From NCBI GenBank assembly GCA_042408665.1, contig JBHOQW010000252.1:19054-83053 (forward strand): a DNA stretch of 64,000 nucleotides. The letters are read 5' to 3'. Shown one piece after another: positions 15,231 through 24,354 of the stretch. Origin of the DNA: CAUJGQ01 sp042408665 (GTDB taxonomy: Bacteria; Chloroflexota; Dehalococcoidia; CAUJGQ01). A model generated the notes under the pieces. It made no database searches, was not told where the DNA came from, and saw only the letters and a program-made list of their open reading frames with translations. Numbering within the stretch: the stretch's first letter is position 1; every line of letters begins with the position of its first letter. Both the position numbers and the translations under genes were made by a program.

Positions 15231-16793
15231 ATGCCCGCGGCGCACACGCCCCAGCTCCGGCTCGCCGAGGTGGTCGCCGCCCTCTCCCTGGCCACCGACC
15301 TGGGCATGGGACAGCCCATGGAGCAGGCGCTACGTACCTGCGTGCTGGCCATGACCCTGGGGCGGGAGCTTTGCCTGGACGGCGCTATCCTCTCCGATAC
15401 GTACTATTTAGCGCTCCTTCGTTTTATTGGTTGCACGTCCGATGCCCATGAGGCGGCGGCCGCCTCGGGCGGCGACGAAATCGCGGACCGCGCCCTGGTG
15501 GCACCCGTAGTCATGGGCGACGCAAGGGAGTTCCTGCACCATTACCTCCCACGCTTTGCGGGCGACCGCGCCTTACCGGTCCGGCTGGTCCTGCTGGCAC
15601 GCGCGCTGGCCGAGGGTACGGACCGGGCGAGGCGCACGATCGCCGTTCACTGTCAAGTCGCTCAGATGTTGGCCGCGCGACTCGATATCCGGCCCAGCGT
15701 GGCGCAGTGCGTCGGCGCTCTCTTCGAGCGCTGGGACGGCACGGGCATCCCGGGCGATCTGGCTGGAGACGCGATCCCGATCCCGGCACGGCTCGTGTCC
15801 GTGGCTCGTGATGTCGATGTGTTTCACCGGATGGGCGGATGGGCGCTCGCCACCACGGTCCTTCGCCGGCGCCGCGCCACAGCGTACGATCCCGCCGCTG
15901 TCGATGTCCTGCTCGCGCACGGCGAGCGATGGCTCAGGGAGGCCGGTGCGGAATCGGTATGGGACATGGCGCTTACCGCTGAGCCTTGGCCGCCGGTGAT
16001 GGTCGGCCAGTTGCGGCTCGAGGGGCTGCTGCACGTGCTCGCCGATTTCGCCGACCTAAAGTCACCCTTTACCCTGGGCCACTCCGCCGGTGTAGCCCGC
16101 TTAGCGGAGAGCGCGGCACGCTGCGCGGGATTAGGCGAGGATGAAGTGGTAGATGTGCGTCATGCCGCGCTGGTGCACGACCTCGGCCGCGCCGGCATCC
16201 CCAACGGCATTTGGGACAAGCCGAGCAAGCTCTCCCCCGCTGAGTGGGAGCGCGTCCGCCTGCATCCTTACCTCTCTGAGCGTATCCTTGCCCGCCCGTC
16301 GGCGCTTGCCCACCTGGCGCCCCTGGCGGGTGCGCACCACGAGCGCATCGATGGCTCTGGCTACCACCGCGGCAGCCCCGCCGCCCTGCTGCCGATGACG
16401 GCACGCATCCTGGCCGCCGCCGATGCCTACCAGGCGATGACCCAGGACCGTCCCCACCGGCCGGCCCTCAGCCCCCACGCCGCGGCGGCAGCGCTGAGAG
16501 ACGAGGCGCGTGCGGGCCGGCTGGACCAGCGGGCGGTGCATGCCGTGCTTGAGGCTCTCGGCCTCCACATTGGGACAGCGCGTCACGCCTGGCCCGCCGG
16601 GCTGACCGAGCGCGAGGTGGAGGTGCTGCGGCTGATCAGTCGCGGCCAGCCCAACCGCGCCGTCGCGCAGCGGCTCGGCATCTCCGCCAAGACGGTCGGC
16701 CGACACGTCGAGAACCTCTACGCCAAGATCGGTGTCTCCAGCCGTGCCGCGGCCGCCCTGTTCGCCATGGAGCACGACCTGCTCGGCGCGTGA
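15231..16793 (+). CDS. tandem HD-GYP-like protein with C-terminal LuxR helix-turn-helix
   Basis: The 520-residue protein has a degenerate first HD-GYP-like domain (about residues 15-200) that keeps ERWDGTGIPGDL but lacks the metal His residues. A complete second domain (about 265-430) has His284, His316-Asp317 (LVHDLG), His344-adjacent residues, HHERIDGSGYH (369-379) and a D near 398. A LuxR-type DNA-binding domain follows (about 455-518, GLTEREVEVLRLI...TVGRHVENLYAKIGV). The usual GYP reads GYH. HD-GYP domains degrade cyclic di-GMP or related nucleotides, so this may couple nucleotide turnover to transcription in one polypeptide. The start follows CAGGAGGG. Confidence 0.85.
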   Translation: MPAAHTPQLRLAEVVAALSLATDLGMGQPMEQALRTCVLAMTLGRELCLDGAILSDTYYLALLRFIGCTSDAHEAAAASGGDEIADRALVAPVVMGDAREFLHHYLPRFAGDRALPVRLVLLARALAEGTDRARRTIAVHCQVAQMLAARLDIRPSVAQCVGALFERWDGTGIPGDLAGDAIPIPARLVSVARDVDVFHRMGGWALATTVLRRRRATAYDPAAVDVLLAHGERWLREAGAESVWDMALTAEPWPPVMVGQLRLEGLLHVLADFADLKSPFTLGHSAGVARLAESAARCAGLGEDEVVDVRHAALVHDLGRAGIPNGIWDKPSKLSPAEWERVRLHPYLSERILARPSALAHLAPLAGAHHERIDGSGYHRGSPAALLPMTARILAAADAYQAMTQDRPHRPALSPHAAAAALRDEARAGRLDQRAVHAVLEALGLHIGTARHAWPAGLTEREVEVLRLISRGQPNRAVAQRLGISAKTVGRHVENLYAKIGVSSRAAAALFAMEHDLLGA

Positions 16794-16980
16794 TGCCGAA
16801 AAAAATGGGGCGATCGCCGCATGTGTGACGCGGCCCCTCGGCGCATCCTGCTCCTATGGCGCCACCCTAACACGGGATGCTGCAGCTGCCTGCGGATCAG
16901 CGGCCGCTGGACGGTGTGTGACGCGCGTCCCGTCGCGACCTGGGGGCACCATGGAAAACGATGCGCGAGGAGGCCACATC

Positions 16981-17799
16981 ATGCCGATCCCTGCACCGAG
17001 CAAGGGCACGATACCGGTCAATGGGGTGGAGCTGTATTACGAGCGGCGAGGCAGCGGTCCCTCGGTCCTGTTCATTCCCGGCGCAACCGGCGACGGCGGA
17101 CACTTCCAGCACGTGGCCGCAACGCTGGCGGACGAATTCACAACCGTCATCTACGACCGCCGGGGCAACTCGCGCAGCCCCAGGCCGGCGGGCTGGCACT
17201 CCACCTCGACCGATGAGCAGGCAGACGACGCGGCGGCTCTGGTGCGAGCCCTGAACCTGTCCCCCGCGGCCATATTCGCCACGAGTAGCGGCGCCGTCAT
17301 CGGTGTGAATCTGTTACTGCGACATCCGGATGTCCTTCGCGGCGCCATATTTCACGAGCCAGCACTGATCGCGGTCTTGGCCGACCCACAGGCCATCTGG
17401 GCGGAGATCCAGCCAGTGATCGAGCAGGGCATGACGGCAGGTGGGCCGCGCGGCGCGGTTGAAGCCTTCGTGCGCCGAGTGGCCGGTGACGCCGTCTACG
17501 AGGCACTGCCGGACGATCTGCGGGAGCGCATGCTGAACAACGGGGATGTTCTGCTTCAACTGGAGATGGCGCCGTTCGGCCTGTACCGGCCGGGGACCGC
17601 GGAGCTCGCGTCGGTCACCTGCTCGGTTGCGATCCTGGCGGGAACGGAAAGCCCACCGTTCTTGATCGAAACCGCGCGCTGGCTGGCGGCGGCCCTCAAC
17701 GTCCCACTCGGGATACTGCCCGGCGGTCACGCGCCGTACTTTGAGCGACCGGACGAGATGGCAGCAGTGCTGCGACCGCTACTCAAGCTCATGGTCTAA
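16981..17799 (+). CDS. alpha/beta-fold hydrolase
   Basis: A 272-residue alpha/beta hydrolase: oxyanion segment LFIPGATGDGGHFQ, YDRRGNSRSPRPAG, nucleophile elbow FATSSGAVIG (Ser in A-T-S-S-G instead of the usual G-x-S-x-G), a lid, and the catalytic His in LPGGHAPYF. The family covers esterases, epoxide hydrolases, haloperoxidase-like and C-C hydrolases, and the substrate is unknown. ATG 16981 follows GAGGAGG; an in-frame ATG ten codons upstream is less well placed. A second, disrupted hydrolase follows 33 bases later. Confidence 0.8.
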   Translation: MPIPAPSKGTIPVNGVELYYERRGSGPSVLFIPGATGDGGHFQHVAATLADEFTTVIYDRRGNSRSPRPAGWHSTSTDEQADDAAALVRALNLSPAAIFATSSGAVIGVNLLLRHPDVLRGAIFHEPALIAVLADPQAIWAEIQPVIEQGMTAGGPRGAVEAFVRRVAGDAVYEALPDDLRERMLNNGDVLLQLEMAPFGLYRPGTAELASVTCSVAILAGTESPPFLIETARWLAAALNVPLGILPGGHAPYFERPDEMAAVLRPLLKLMV

Positions 17800-17832
17800 C
17801 GTCGGCGAGCCGGGTGAGTCGGAGAGATAGCG

Positions 17833-18630
17833 ATGAAGCCGTATCCTTTGTTGCATGAGACCACGGGCGCGGGCCAGCCGATCGTCCTGGTCCCGGGCGG
17901 CCTGAGCGGCTGGTTGTCCTGGATCCCGTTTGTTGAGGTGCTCGCAAAGGACCGGCACGTCGTGCGGGTGCAGCTGCGCAGCGTCGAGCTGGCCGAGGCG
18001 GGCAGGCCCTTCCCGCCCGACTACGGCACACCAAGCGAGTATGAGGCCCTGCGCGCCACCGTCGACCTGCTGGGCCTGGACCGCTTCCACCTTGTCGGCT
18101 GATCCTACGGCGGGCACGTCGCCCTGGCCTTCACGCTCGAATACCCGCAGCGCGTCCGCACCCTCACGGTGATTGAACCACCGGCCGTCTGGATCCTGCG
18201 CGAGACCGGCCACGCCGCCGAGGCGCTCGGCCGCAGTGAGGCGTACGATCGGTCGGTAAGCGGCGGGCAACTCAGTATCGACGACCTCAAGGCCTTCCTG
18301 CTTCGAGCCGGCCTGGCCAAGCCCGATGAGGACGTTGAGACCATGCCCGGCTGGCCGGTCTGGGTGCGCAACCGGCAGGCGCTCTCGATCAACCGCACCA
18401 TCTGGGACTACACGGCCTCCCTCGCTCAGCTACGCGCGCTTGACGTGCCAGTCCTTGCCGTGAAGGGGAGCGAGACGACCGAAGACCTGGCCGCGATCGT
18501 TGCCGATCTCGCGGCAGTCGTGCCTCATGGGCGCGTGCTCACGCTTCCCGGCGGACACGCCTGCCACCTGGAGAACATGGATCGCTTCCTGGAGGAGCTG
18601 ACGAGGCATATCACCCTTGGTCCTCAGTAA
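17833..18630 (+). pseudogene. alpha/beta hydrolase interrupted by an in-frame TGA at the nucleophile elbow
   Basis: One continuous frame encodes a 265-residue hydrolase except for TGA at 18100-18102. Upstream residues (IVLVPGGLSGWLSWIP through LDRFHLVG) and downstream residues (SYGGHVALAFTLEYP through VLTLPGGHACHLENMDRFLEEL) together make a full alpha/beta hydrolase. The TGA falls where GWSYGG would have Trp, one base away from TGG. Ser, an acid-region and the His motif are otherwise intact, with no frameshift, so the lesion is recent, a sequencing error, or recoded. Without readthrough only 89 residues are made. The ATG at 17833 follows GGAGAG. Confidence 0.8.
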
Positions 18631-18726
18631 GGCGACGCGAACACAGTGCACGCGGGCGCCTGCTCGGTAACGGCCTCCGCGGCTGACCTGGACGCGCTCG
18701 TTTGGGGGCACTGACGGGATCCCACC

Positions 18727-20181
18727 CTACGGACGCTCGTCCCGGCGGCGAAAGAGCTCCGTGGATCCCGTGCGGGCCACCAGTTCGTAGCGCTCGGCCA
18801 GGAGCCGCTCCAGGCCCGGCAGGCGGCGCCATTCGCCATGCTCCCAGACGATGAACCGAGGCGGCCGCGCCCGCAGGGTGCGCAGCACCTGCTCCTTGGC
18901 GCCGGGCACGTAGGCCGTGTGGTAGGAGGTGACGTACGGTGTCGGGTTCTCGGCGCCGCTCAGGGCGTACAGCCAGGGGAACTCGCCCCAGATAAACAGG
19001 GTGCGTTCCCGGTCGGCGCGGATGAGCGGGGCGAACGCCTCCTGGGTGGCCACACGCCAGTCAAAGTACACCGCAAACGTCGCTCGTTCGCGTCGACCGC
19101 TCAAGTAGGCCGCCAGGTTGACGTAATAACCCGGCCGCACCATCGGGTAGGAGAGCCAGAAGCGGTTGAACGTGGCCCCAACCAGCAGGGCCGCGCAGCA
19201 GGCGACCGGACCCAACGTACGTGCGGCCGAGGGGTCACGCCTCGCTGAGGCGAGCAGCACCGACGCCAGCGCGGCGGATGCCGCCGCCTGCACGAGGTAA
19301 TGCCCGTACCAGCGGCCGGTCAGGGTGGTGCCGGTCACGGCGCTGGCCAGCCACAGGGCCAGCACCTCCCCAGGGCCGAGGCGACCACGGCGGGCCGCCA
19401 CGAGCGCTCCGCCCAGGGCCACGAGCGCCGGTAGCAGGACGAGCACGCGTGTGGGGAGCGCCTGGCCGGCACCCGCGGCCAGGTACCCGCCGTAAAAACC
19501 GAACATGGCACGCAGCCCCGCCCCCAGGGCCCCCTGAGCGACAAGCAGGACGCCCACGGCCGTCGGCAGCAGCAGCCAGCCGCCGAGCAGCGGCAGCGCA
19601 CGTCGGAGGCCGCCGACAAGCAGGAGGGCCACGCCCAATGCGACCGCGTCCAGCGCCGTCACCTGCTTGAACAGAAAGGCCGCGCCCAGCAACACCCCGG
19701 CCGCGAGCGTGGTCCGCGCCTGACCCCCGCCCGGCACGCCGGACAGCACGAACGCCCAGGCCACCGGCGCCGCGGCGAACAGCTCCGTGAGCGCCAAGTT
19801 CCCCTCCAGAAACGGCGTCGATACCGCCAGGGCAAACAGCGTCGCGGCCGCGAGGCCGGCGCGGGGCGAGCGCCACCGCCGGCCGAGTACCGCCACCGCG
19901 GCGGCGGCAGCCGCGGCCCACACCGCCGCGACCAGACGCAGAGCCACCATCGAGGGGCCGGCCGTTGCCAGGACCGCCGCGTACAGCCAGTAGATGAGCG
20001 GCGGCTTGTCCTCCCACACCGTGCGGTAGAGGGTTCCGCCGTGCAGGAGCTGCTGGGCGACGGCGGCGAAGATACCTTCATCGGCGTAGTGGTGCGGTTC
20101 GACCAAGGTCGGCAGACGCAGGAGCAGGGTGACGGCCACGACGATCAGTGGGAGCGAGGGCAAGCGGCGGCACCCGGTCAT
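18727..20181 (-). CDS. GT39-like polytopic membrane glycosyltransferase
   Basis: A 484-residue membrane protein with about ten hydrophobic helices and the dolichyl-phosphate-mannosyltransferase-like layout: a first helix, then an extracytoplasmic loop with HHYADEGIFAAVAQQLLHGG (acidic catalytic-type Asp-Glu) and WEDKPPLIYWLYA, many helices, and a soluble C-terminal domain after residue 385. Such proteins transfer sugars from polyprenyl-phosphate donors to lipid or protein outside the membrane. The ATG at 20181 follows AGAAGGA. It is similar in plan to the protein at 20690-22375, from which it is separated by the divergent rhodanese gene. Confidence 0.75.
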   Translation of the reverse strand: MTGCRRLPSLPLIVVAVTLLLRLPTLVEPHHYADEGIFAAVAQQLLHGGTLYRTVWEDKPPLIYWLYAAVLATAGPSMVALRLVAAVWAAAAAAAVAVLGRRWRSPRAGLAAATLFALAVSTPFLEGNLALTELFAAAPVAWAFVLSGVPGGGQARTTLAAGVLLGAAFLFKQVTALDAVALGVALLLVGGLRRALPLLGGWLLLPTAVGVLLVAQGALGAGLRAMFGFYGGYLAAGAGQALPTRVLVLLPALVALGGALVAARRGRLGPGEVLALWLASAVTGTTLTGRWYGHYLVQAAASAALASVLLASARRDPSAARTLGPVACCAALLVGATFNRFWLSYPMVRPGYYVNLAAYLSGRRERATFAVYFDWRVATQEAFAPLIRADRERTLFIWGEFPWLYALSGAENPTPYVTSYHTAYVPGAKEQVLRTLRARPPRFIVWEHGEWRRLPGLERLLAERYELVARTGSTELFRRRDERP

Positions 20182-20317
20182 GGGCGTATCCTTCTGGTGT
20201 CCCGAACGCCGGCCCACCCCGCATGGGCAGCGCGGTGGTGACGGCTCTGTGGTAAACTCGATGCAAGAAGTCAACAATCACGCACCGAGGGGCGCGATAT
20301 CCGCAGGAGCGAGAGCG

Positions 20318-20653
20318 ATGGCCTTCAAGAACCCCGATGAACCGTTCACGCGCATCACCGTCCACGAAGCCAAGGAGATGCTCGAGCGCGGCGACGTGCA
20401 GCTCATCGACACCCGCAACCCGGACGAGCACGCGGCGGGGCACGCGCCCGGCGCCAAGCTGATCCCGCACATGAGCGTGCCCGCGCGCATTCACGAGCTG
20501 GACCCGAACAAGGACATCCTGTTCATCTGCAAGAGCGGCTACCGCAGCGCGCTGGCGTGCGAGTTTGCCGCCGCGGCCGGTCTGACGCGGATCTACAACG
20601 TCGAGGGTGGGCACGACGCCTGGGAGGCGGCCGGCTACCCGATGGAGCGGTAG
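20318..20653 (+). CDS. rhodanese-domain protein
   Basis: A single-domain rhodanese of 111 residues with VQLIDTRNPDEHAAGHAPGA, the active-site loop ICKSGYRS (Cys71) and the C-terminal VEGGHDAWEAAGYP signature. It would carry sulfane sulfur as a Cys persulfide in the cytoplasm, typically as thiosulfate sulfurtransferase or a sulfur carrier. The ATG at 20318 follows CAGGAG. It lies alone between two leftward glycosyltransferase genes and reads in the opposite direction. Confidence 0.9.
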   Translation: MAFKNPDEPFTRITVHEAKEMLERGDVQLIDTRNPDEHAAGHAPGAKLIPHMSVPARIHELDPNKDILFICKSGYRSALACEFAAAAGLTRIYNVEGGHDAWEAAGYPMER

Positions 20654-20689
20654 GGGACGACGGGCGGCTCCAGTCCGGAGCCCCCCGCG

Positions 20690-22375
20690 CTACTCCCGGC
20701 GCCGATACAACGTGAAATCCTCGATCTCGATCTCCACGGCGTAGTCGCGCTCCAGCCGAGCGGCCACCCCGGGCAGCAGGCGAGTGGCCCAGGCGGCGGT
20801 GTCCAGCCGCTGACCGGTGATCCATTCCGCCGCCCCCTCGTTTCGCTGCACGATGAAATACACCGGCCGGTTCCGGTCGATCTCGTCCAGGAACTCATCC
20901 AGCCACCGGCGCGGCGCCCAATTGGACATAAACGGCAGCGAATAAATGAACCGGGAAGCGCTGGCCCGCCCGCTCAACAGGTAGATAAGGGGCTCGTAGC
21001 CGAAGACGTAGATCGTCTCCTCGGGCTGCGTATGCGCACGCACGTAGTCCGCCACCTGGACGTCGGCCAGGTAGGAATAGGTTCCGTCCGCGTAGGGACC
21101 GAACTGATTGTCGTAGGCCAGCCGAGCCGTCACGCTATCGTTGCGGTGCAAAAATCCGTCCCACTGATCGTACGCCCGCTCCGTGACCGCCGGCGTGAGC
21201 GCCAGCATCGCCGCCAGCAGCACCGCCTTGCCCAGCGTAGCGAAGCAGGCGGGGTGGAGCCGCTCCAGATAGGCGAAGGCGCGGTCCCACGCCCACCCGG
21301 CGAGCATGGCCAGCGCTGGAAACAGGGCCTGCCAGTGGTACCAGAAAAACTTCTGCTGGACGGCGATCCCTAGAAATGCGACCAGGACGGCCACCGCAGC
21401 CGCCCGCGCGGAGCGGTCGCGCGAGACAAAGAACGTCGCGAACATGCCCGCCAGCGCCGGTAGGACAAACACCGCGTGGGAGAACGTGAACAGGGCGAGC
21501 GAGTCGCGGACGTAGCTGAGAAAGGTGAAGAACGTTCTCTCGCGCGGGGCAAACGGCCAGCCCAGGCGCGCGTAGCCGGCGGCGAAGCGGGTGGCCTCCA
21601 GGTAGGCATGCAGGGCGTGCCCTGCCGCCAGGTAGGCCAGGAGCGCCGCCTGCACGGCGAGAAAACCGATGGCTGCCCACACCGCCCAACCGATCAGGCG
21701 TCGCCGGCCGGCACGCTCCAGCAGGGCATCGGTGCACACAAAGGCGGGTACCAGCGGCGCGGCGGTAAACCGGAGCTGGAACACCACCCCGGTGAGGGCG
21801 CCCGCGACTAGCCAGCACGGCCACCGCCAGCGTCCCCGTGCCAGGCTGAGGAGGAGAGCCAAGGTGAGCGGCAGTGCGGCTAGCCCGTCCGGCTGCGCCA
21901 GATACCACCAGCCCTGGGTGGTGAAGTAGACGGTGCCCATCAAGGTGGTGCCAAACACCGCCGCGCGCACGCTCCACAGACGGCGGATGAGGAGAAAGAG
22001 CGCAGCCAGCGCGGCGCCGGTCCACACCAGGTCGAACAGCCGCACCCGGACCATCAGGGGCCCGGGCAGGCGCAGGGCCAGGGCGTAGAGGAGGTAGATG
22101 CCGGGCGGCTTCTGGTCCCAGGCGTCGACGTAGGGATGGCCGCCACGGTTGATCACCTGGCCGATTGTCGCGAAGATGGCCTGGTCAGGGCCAAACGGAA
22201 AGGCCAGGGTGGGCAGGGCCAGGAGTCCCACGCCCAGGAGCACCGGCACGAGCGCCCACCAGCCGCCAGACGCGCCGCGGGCGCGCGGGTCGTTCACCGT
22301 TGGGGCGGCAGGAACACGCGCAGGGATGCCCGGCGTGGTCACGGCGGTGTCTGACACGGGATGGGCGTTCTCCAC
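20690..22375 (-). CDS. GT39-like polytopic membrane glycosyltransferase
   Basis: A 561-residue protein with an N-terminal cytosolic tail of about 40 residues, a first helix (WALVPVLLGVGLLALPTLA), then FGPDQAIFATIGQVINRGG and DAWDQKPPGIYLLYALA, the same loop plan as the 18727-20181 protein. It continues with about nine more helices and a soluble C-terminal domain from residue 430. It fits the ArnT/PMT-like GT39 superfamily that uses lipid-linked sugars. The start at 22375 leaves only 14 bases to the divergent substrate-binding-protein gene, so promoters for both must lie within coding DNA, or a later start is used. Confidence 0.75.
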   Translation of the reverse strand: MENAHPVSDTAVTTPGIPARVPAAPTVNDPRARGASGGWWALVPVLLGVGLLALPTLAFPFGPDQAIFATIGQVINRGGHPYVDAWDQKPPGIYLLYALALRLPGPLMVRVRLFDLVWTGAALAALFLLIRRLWSVRAAVFGTTLMGTVYFTTQGWWYLAQPDGLAALPLTLALLLSLARGRWRWPCWLVAGALTGVVFQLRFTAAPLVPAFVCTDALLERAGRRRLIGWAVWAAIGFLAVQAALLAYLAAGHALHAYLEATRFAAGYARLGWPFAPRERTFFTFLSYVRDSLALFTFSHAVFVLPALAGMFATFFVSRDRSARAAAVAVLVAFLGIAVQQKFFWYHWQALFPALAMLAGWAWDRAFAYLERLHPACFATLGKAVLLAAMLALTPAVTERAYDQWDGFLHRNDSVTARLAYDNQFGPYADGTYSYLADVQVADYVRAHTQPEETIYVFGYEPLIYLLSGRASASRFIYSLPFMSNWAPRRWLDEFLDEIDRNRPVYFIVQRNEGAAEWITGQRLDTAAWATRLLPGVAARLERDYAVEIEIEDFTLYRRRE

Positions 22376-22389
22376 CTGACAGGGTTGTC

Positions 22390-23613
22390 ATGATGCACGA
22401 TAACACATTCACCGTCCGCTCCCCGCGGCTCCACCCGCGCCTGGCGCGGACGGCGCCCCTTGCACTGGCGATGCTCGTCCTCATTGTCGCCGCCTGCGGC
22501 GGTCGCCTGCCGGACAAGGGCCGCATCGTGGCCGGGCCGGGCGAACCGCTCGTGCTCGGCGTGGTCACCGCCTTGAGCGGGCCGACCGCGGCCGATGGGC
22601 AGGGCATCGCCCAAGCGGCCCGGCTGGCCGCGGAAGAACGACCGACGGTGCTCGGCCGCCCGGTGCGCCTGGACGTGCGGGACGGCGGTTGCGACCCAGC
22701 CACGGCCGAGGCGGCTGTCGGCGCGCTGCTGGAGGAGCCAGGGCTCATCGGGGTGGTGGGGCCGGTCTGTTCCCCGGCCTGTGTGGCGGTGGAGCCGTTC
22801 CTCTTCCAGCGCGCGACCGTGATGGTCACCCCGCGCTGCACGGATATCGCGGTCACCCGGCAGGGATACGAGGGGGTCCTGCGCACCGCCTATACGGACG
22901 CGCTGCAAGCCGTCGCCCTCGGCAAGGTCGCGGACGACGTCCTGCACGTCCGCCGGGTGTTCCTCGTCCATGACGGGACGATCTACGGCCGAGGCCTGCG
23001 CGATGTGGTGAAGCTGGTGTTCGGTGAGGGGCGACTGGCCGGCAACGTGGAGGTGCTGCCCGGCACCGAGGACTACGGCCATGTGGTGCGCAGCATCGCG
23101 CGCGCCGGCGCCGGCCTGGTCTTCTACGGCGGCTACTCGGAGGAGGCGGCCCGGTTCGTGACCCAGCTTCGCGCCGCTGGGCTCATGCTACCGGTGGTGC
23201 TGCCGGATGCCGCCCTCGTGCCGCTGGGGTTTGTGGCGGCGGCGGGCGCGGCTGCGGACGGCGTCTACATCACGGAGACCGTGGCGCAACCCGGCCCGGC
23301 ATACGGCGCGTTCGCGGAGCGGTATCGGGCGCGGTTCGGCATGCCGCCGGGCCCGTTTGCGGCGGAGGCGTACGACGCCGTGCACCTGCTGCTCGACGCG
23401 GTGGAGCGCGCGGCCGAGCACCGCGGTGATGTGCTGGTCATCGACCGCCGCCGCCTGCGGGACGCCGCCCACCACACGGACCGCATGGGCGCCAGCGGCC
23501 GCGTTCGCTTCCTGCCGCACGGTGATCGCGTTGAGGGCGCCGCTGTGCGCCTGTGGCAGGTGCGCGATGGCCGGCCGGTGCTGGTGCAGGTGGTTGACGT
23601 TTCGGAGAAGTGA
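22390..23613 (+). CDS. ABC-type branched-chain amino-acid-like substrate-binding lipoprotein
   Basis: A 407-residue type I periplasmic-binding protein: lipoprotein signal MLVLIVAAC, LVLGVVTALSGPTAADGQGIAQ ligand-cleft start, IGVVGPVCSPACVAVEPFLF, a hinge region with FLVHDGTIYGRGL, and the closing FAAEAYDAVHLLLDAV. Members bind amino acids, amides or similar small ligands outside the cell. No permease or ATPase genes are adjacent, so it is an orphan binding protein or a sensor. The two tandem ATG codons at 22390 and 22393 make the start uncertain by one codon. The HAD gene overlaps its stop. Confidence 0.85.
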   Translation: MMHDNTFTVRSPRLHPRLARTAPLALAMLVLIVAACGGRLPDKGRIVAGPGEPLVLGVVTALSGPTAADGQGIAQAARLAAEERPTVLGRPVRLDVRDGGCDPATAEAAVGALLEEPGLIGVVGPVCSPACVAVEPFLFQRATVMVTPRCTDIAVTRQGYEGVLRTAYTDALQAVALGKVADDVLHVRRVFLVHDGTIYGRGLRDVVKLVFGEGRLAGNVEVLPGTEDYGHVVRSIARAGAGLVFYGGYSEEAARFVTQLRAAGLMLPVVLPDAALVPLGFVAAAGAAADGVYITETVAQPGPAYGAFAERYRARFGMPPGPFAAEAYDAVHLLLDAVERAAEHRGDVLVIDRRRLRDAAHHTDRMGASGRVRFLPHGDRVEGAAVRLWQVRDGRPVLVQVVDVSEK

Positions 23614-24335
23614 GCGTGGTGGCGCGTGTGTTCCTGTTTGATATCGACCTGACCCTGATCCGTACCAACGGCGCGGGTAGCGCGGCGATGGAGGCTACCG
23701 TGCGCGAGATGCTCGGCGTGCGCGACGCCTTTGCCGGCATGCGGTTCGCCGGGCGCACGGATCGGGCCATCCTTCGCGAGGCGCTCACGCGCTGTAGTCG
23801 GTTGGACGACGGCTTCGACCGGTTCTGCGTCGAGTTTGAGGCCCGCTACCTCGGTCACCTGCGCCGCGAGCTGGCCGCGCGCAACGGGGTGGTGCTGCCC
23901 GGCGTGCCGGAACTCCTCGACGCGGTGGCAGCGCTGCCCGGTGCCCGGCTCGGGCTGGCCACGGGCAATTTCCGCCGTGCCGCCGAGGCTAAGCTGCGCC
24001 ATTTCGGCCTGTGGGGGCGCTTTCTCGACGGCGGCTTCGCCGAGGACGGTGAGGAGCGGGCGGACCTGGTGGCCGCAGCGGTGGCACGGGTGGGTGCGGG
24101 CGCGCCGCACCCCTCCACGGTCTACGTGATCGGCGATAGCGTCCACGACGTCCAGGCGGCCAAGGCGCACGGCCTGGTGGCGGTCGGCGTCTGCACCGGT
24201 GAGTGCTCGGCCGAGGAGCTGCGGGCGGCCGGAGCCGACGTGGTCTTCCCAGACCTCTCCGCGACGGATGAGGTCCTCGGCCGGTTGCTGCACCTCGCGC
24301 CCGGCCGTTCAGCCCCCGGCACGGCGCCGGCGTGA
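23610..24335 (+). CDS. HAD-superfamily hydrolase (phosphoglycolate-phosphatase-like)
   Basis: A 241-residue HAD phosphatase with motif I FLFDIDLTLIRTNG (nucleophile Asp and acid Asp), a helical cap (residues 20-90), motif II GLATGNF, a Lys-containing helix (AEAKLRHFGLWGRF) and motif III VYVIGDSVHDVQAAKAHG. Substrates of such enzymes are small phosphorylated metabolites. The GTG start overlaps the preceding stop codon (GTGA), which implies translational coupling with the binding-protein gene. The last 25 residues are Pro/Ala-rich and probably disordered. Confidence 0.88.
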   Translation: MSVVARVFLFDIDLTLIRTNGAGSAAMEATVREMLGVRDAFAGMRFAGRTDRAILREALTRCSRLDDGFDRFCVEFEARYLGHLRRELAARNGVVLPGVPELLDAVAALPGARLGLATGNFRRAAEAKLRHFGLWGRFLDGGFAEDGEERADLVAAAVARVGAGAPHPSTVYVIGDSVHDVQAAKAHGLVAVGVCTGECSAEELRAAGADVVFPDLSATDEVLGRLLHLAPGRSAPGTAPA

Positions 24336-24354
24336 ACGGCATAGCTTGCGGTGG

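Noticed and set aside
18100..18102. TGA as selenocysteine in the hydrolase
   Set aside because: The position expects Trp beside the nucleophile Ser and TGG is one base away; I see no supporting hairpin motif and other genes here use TGA as stop.
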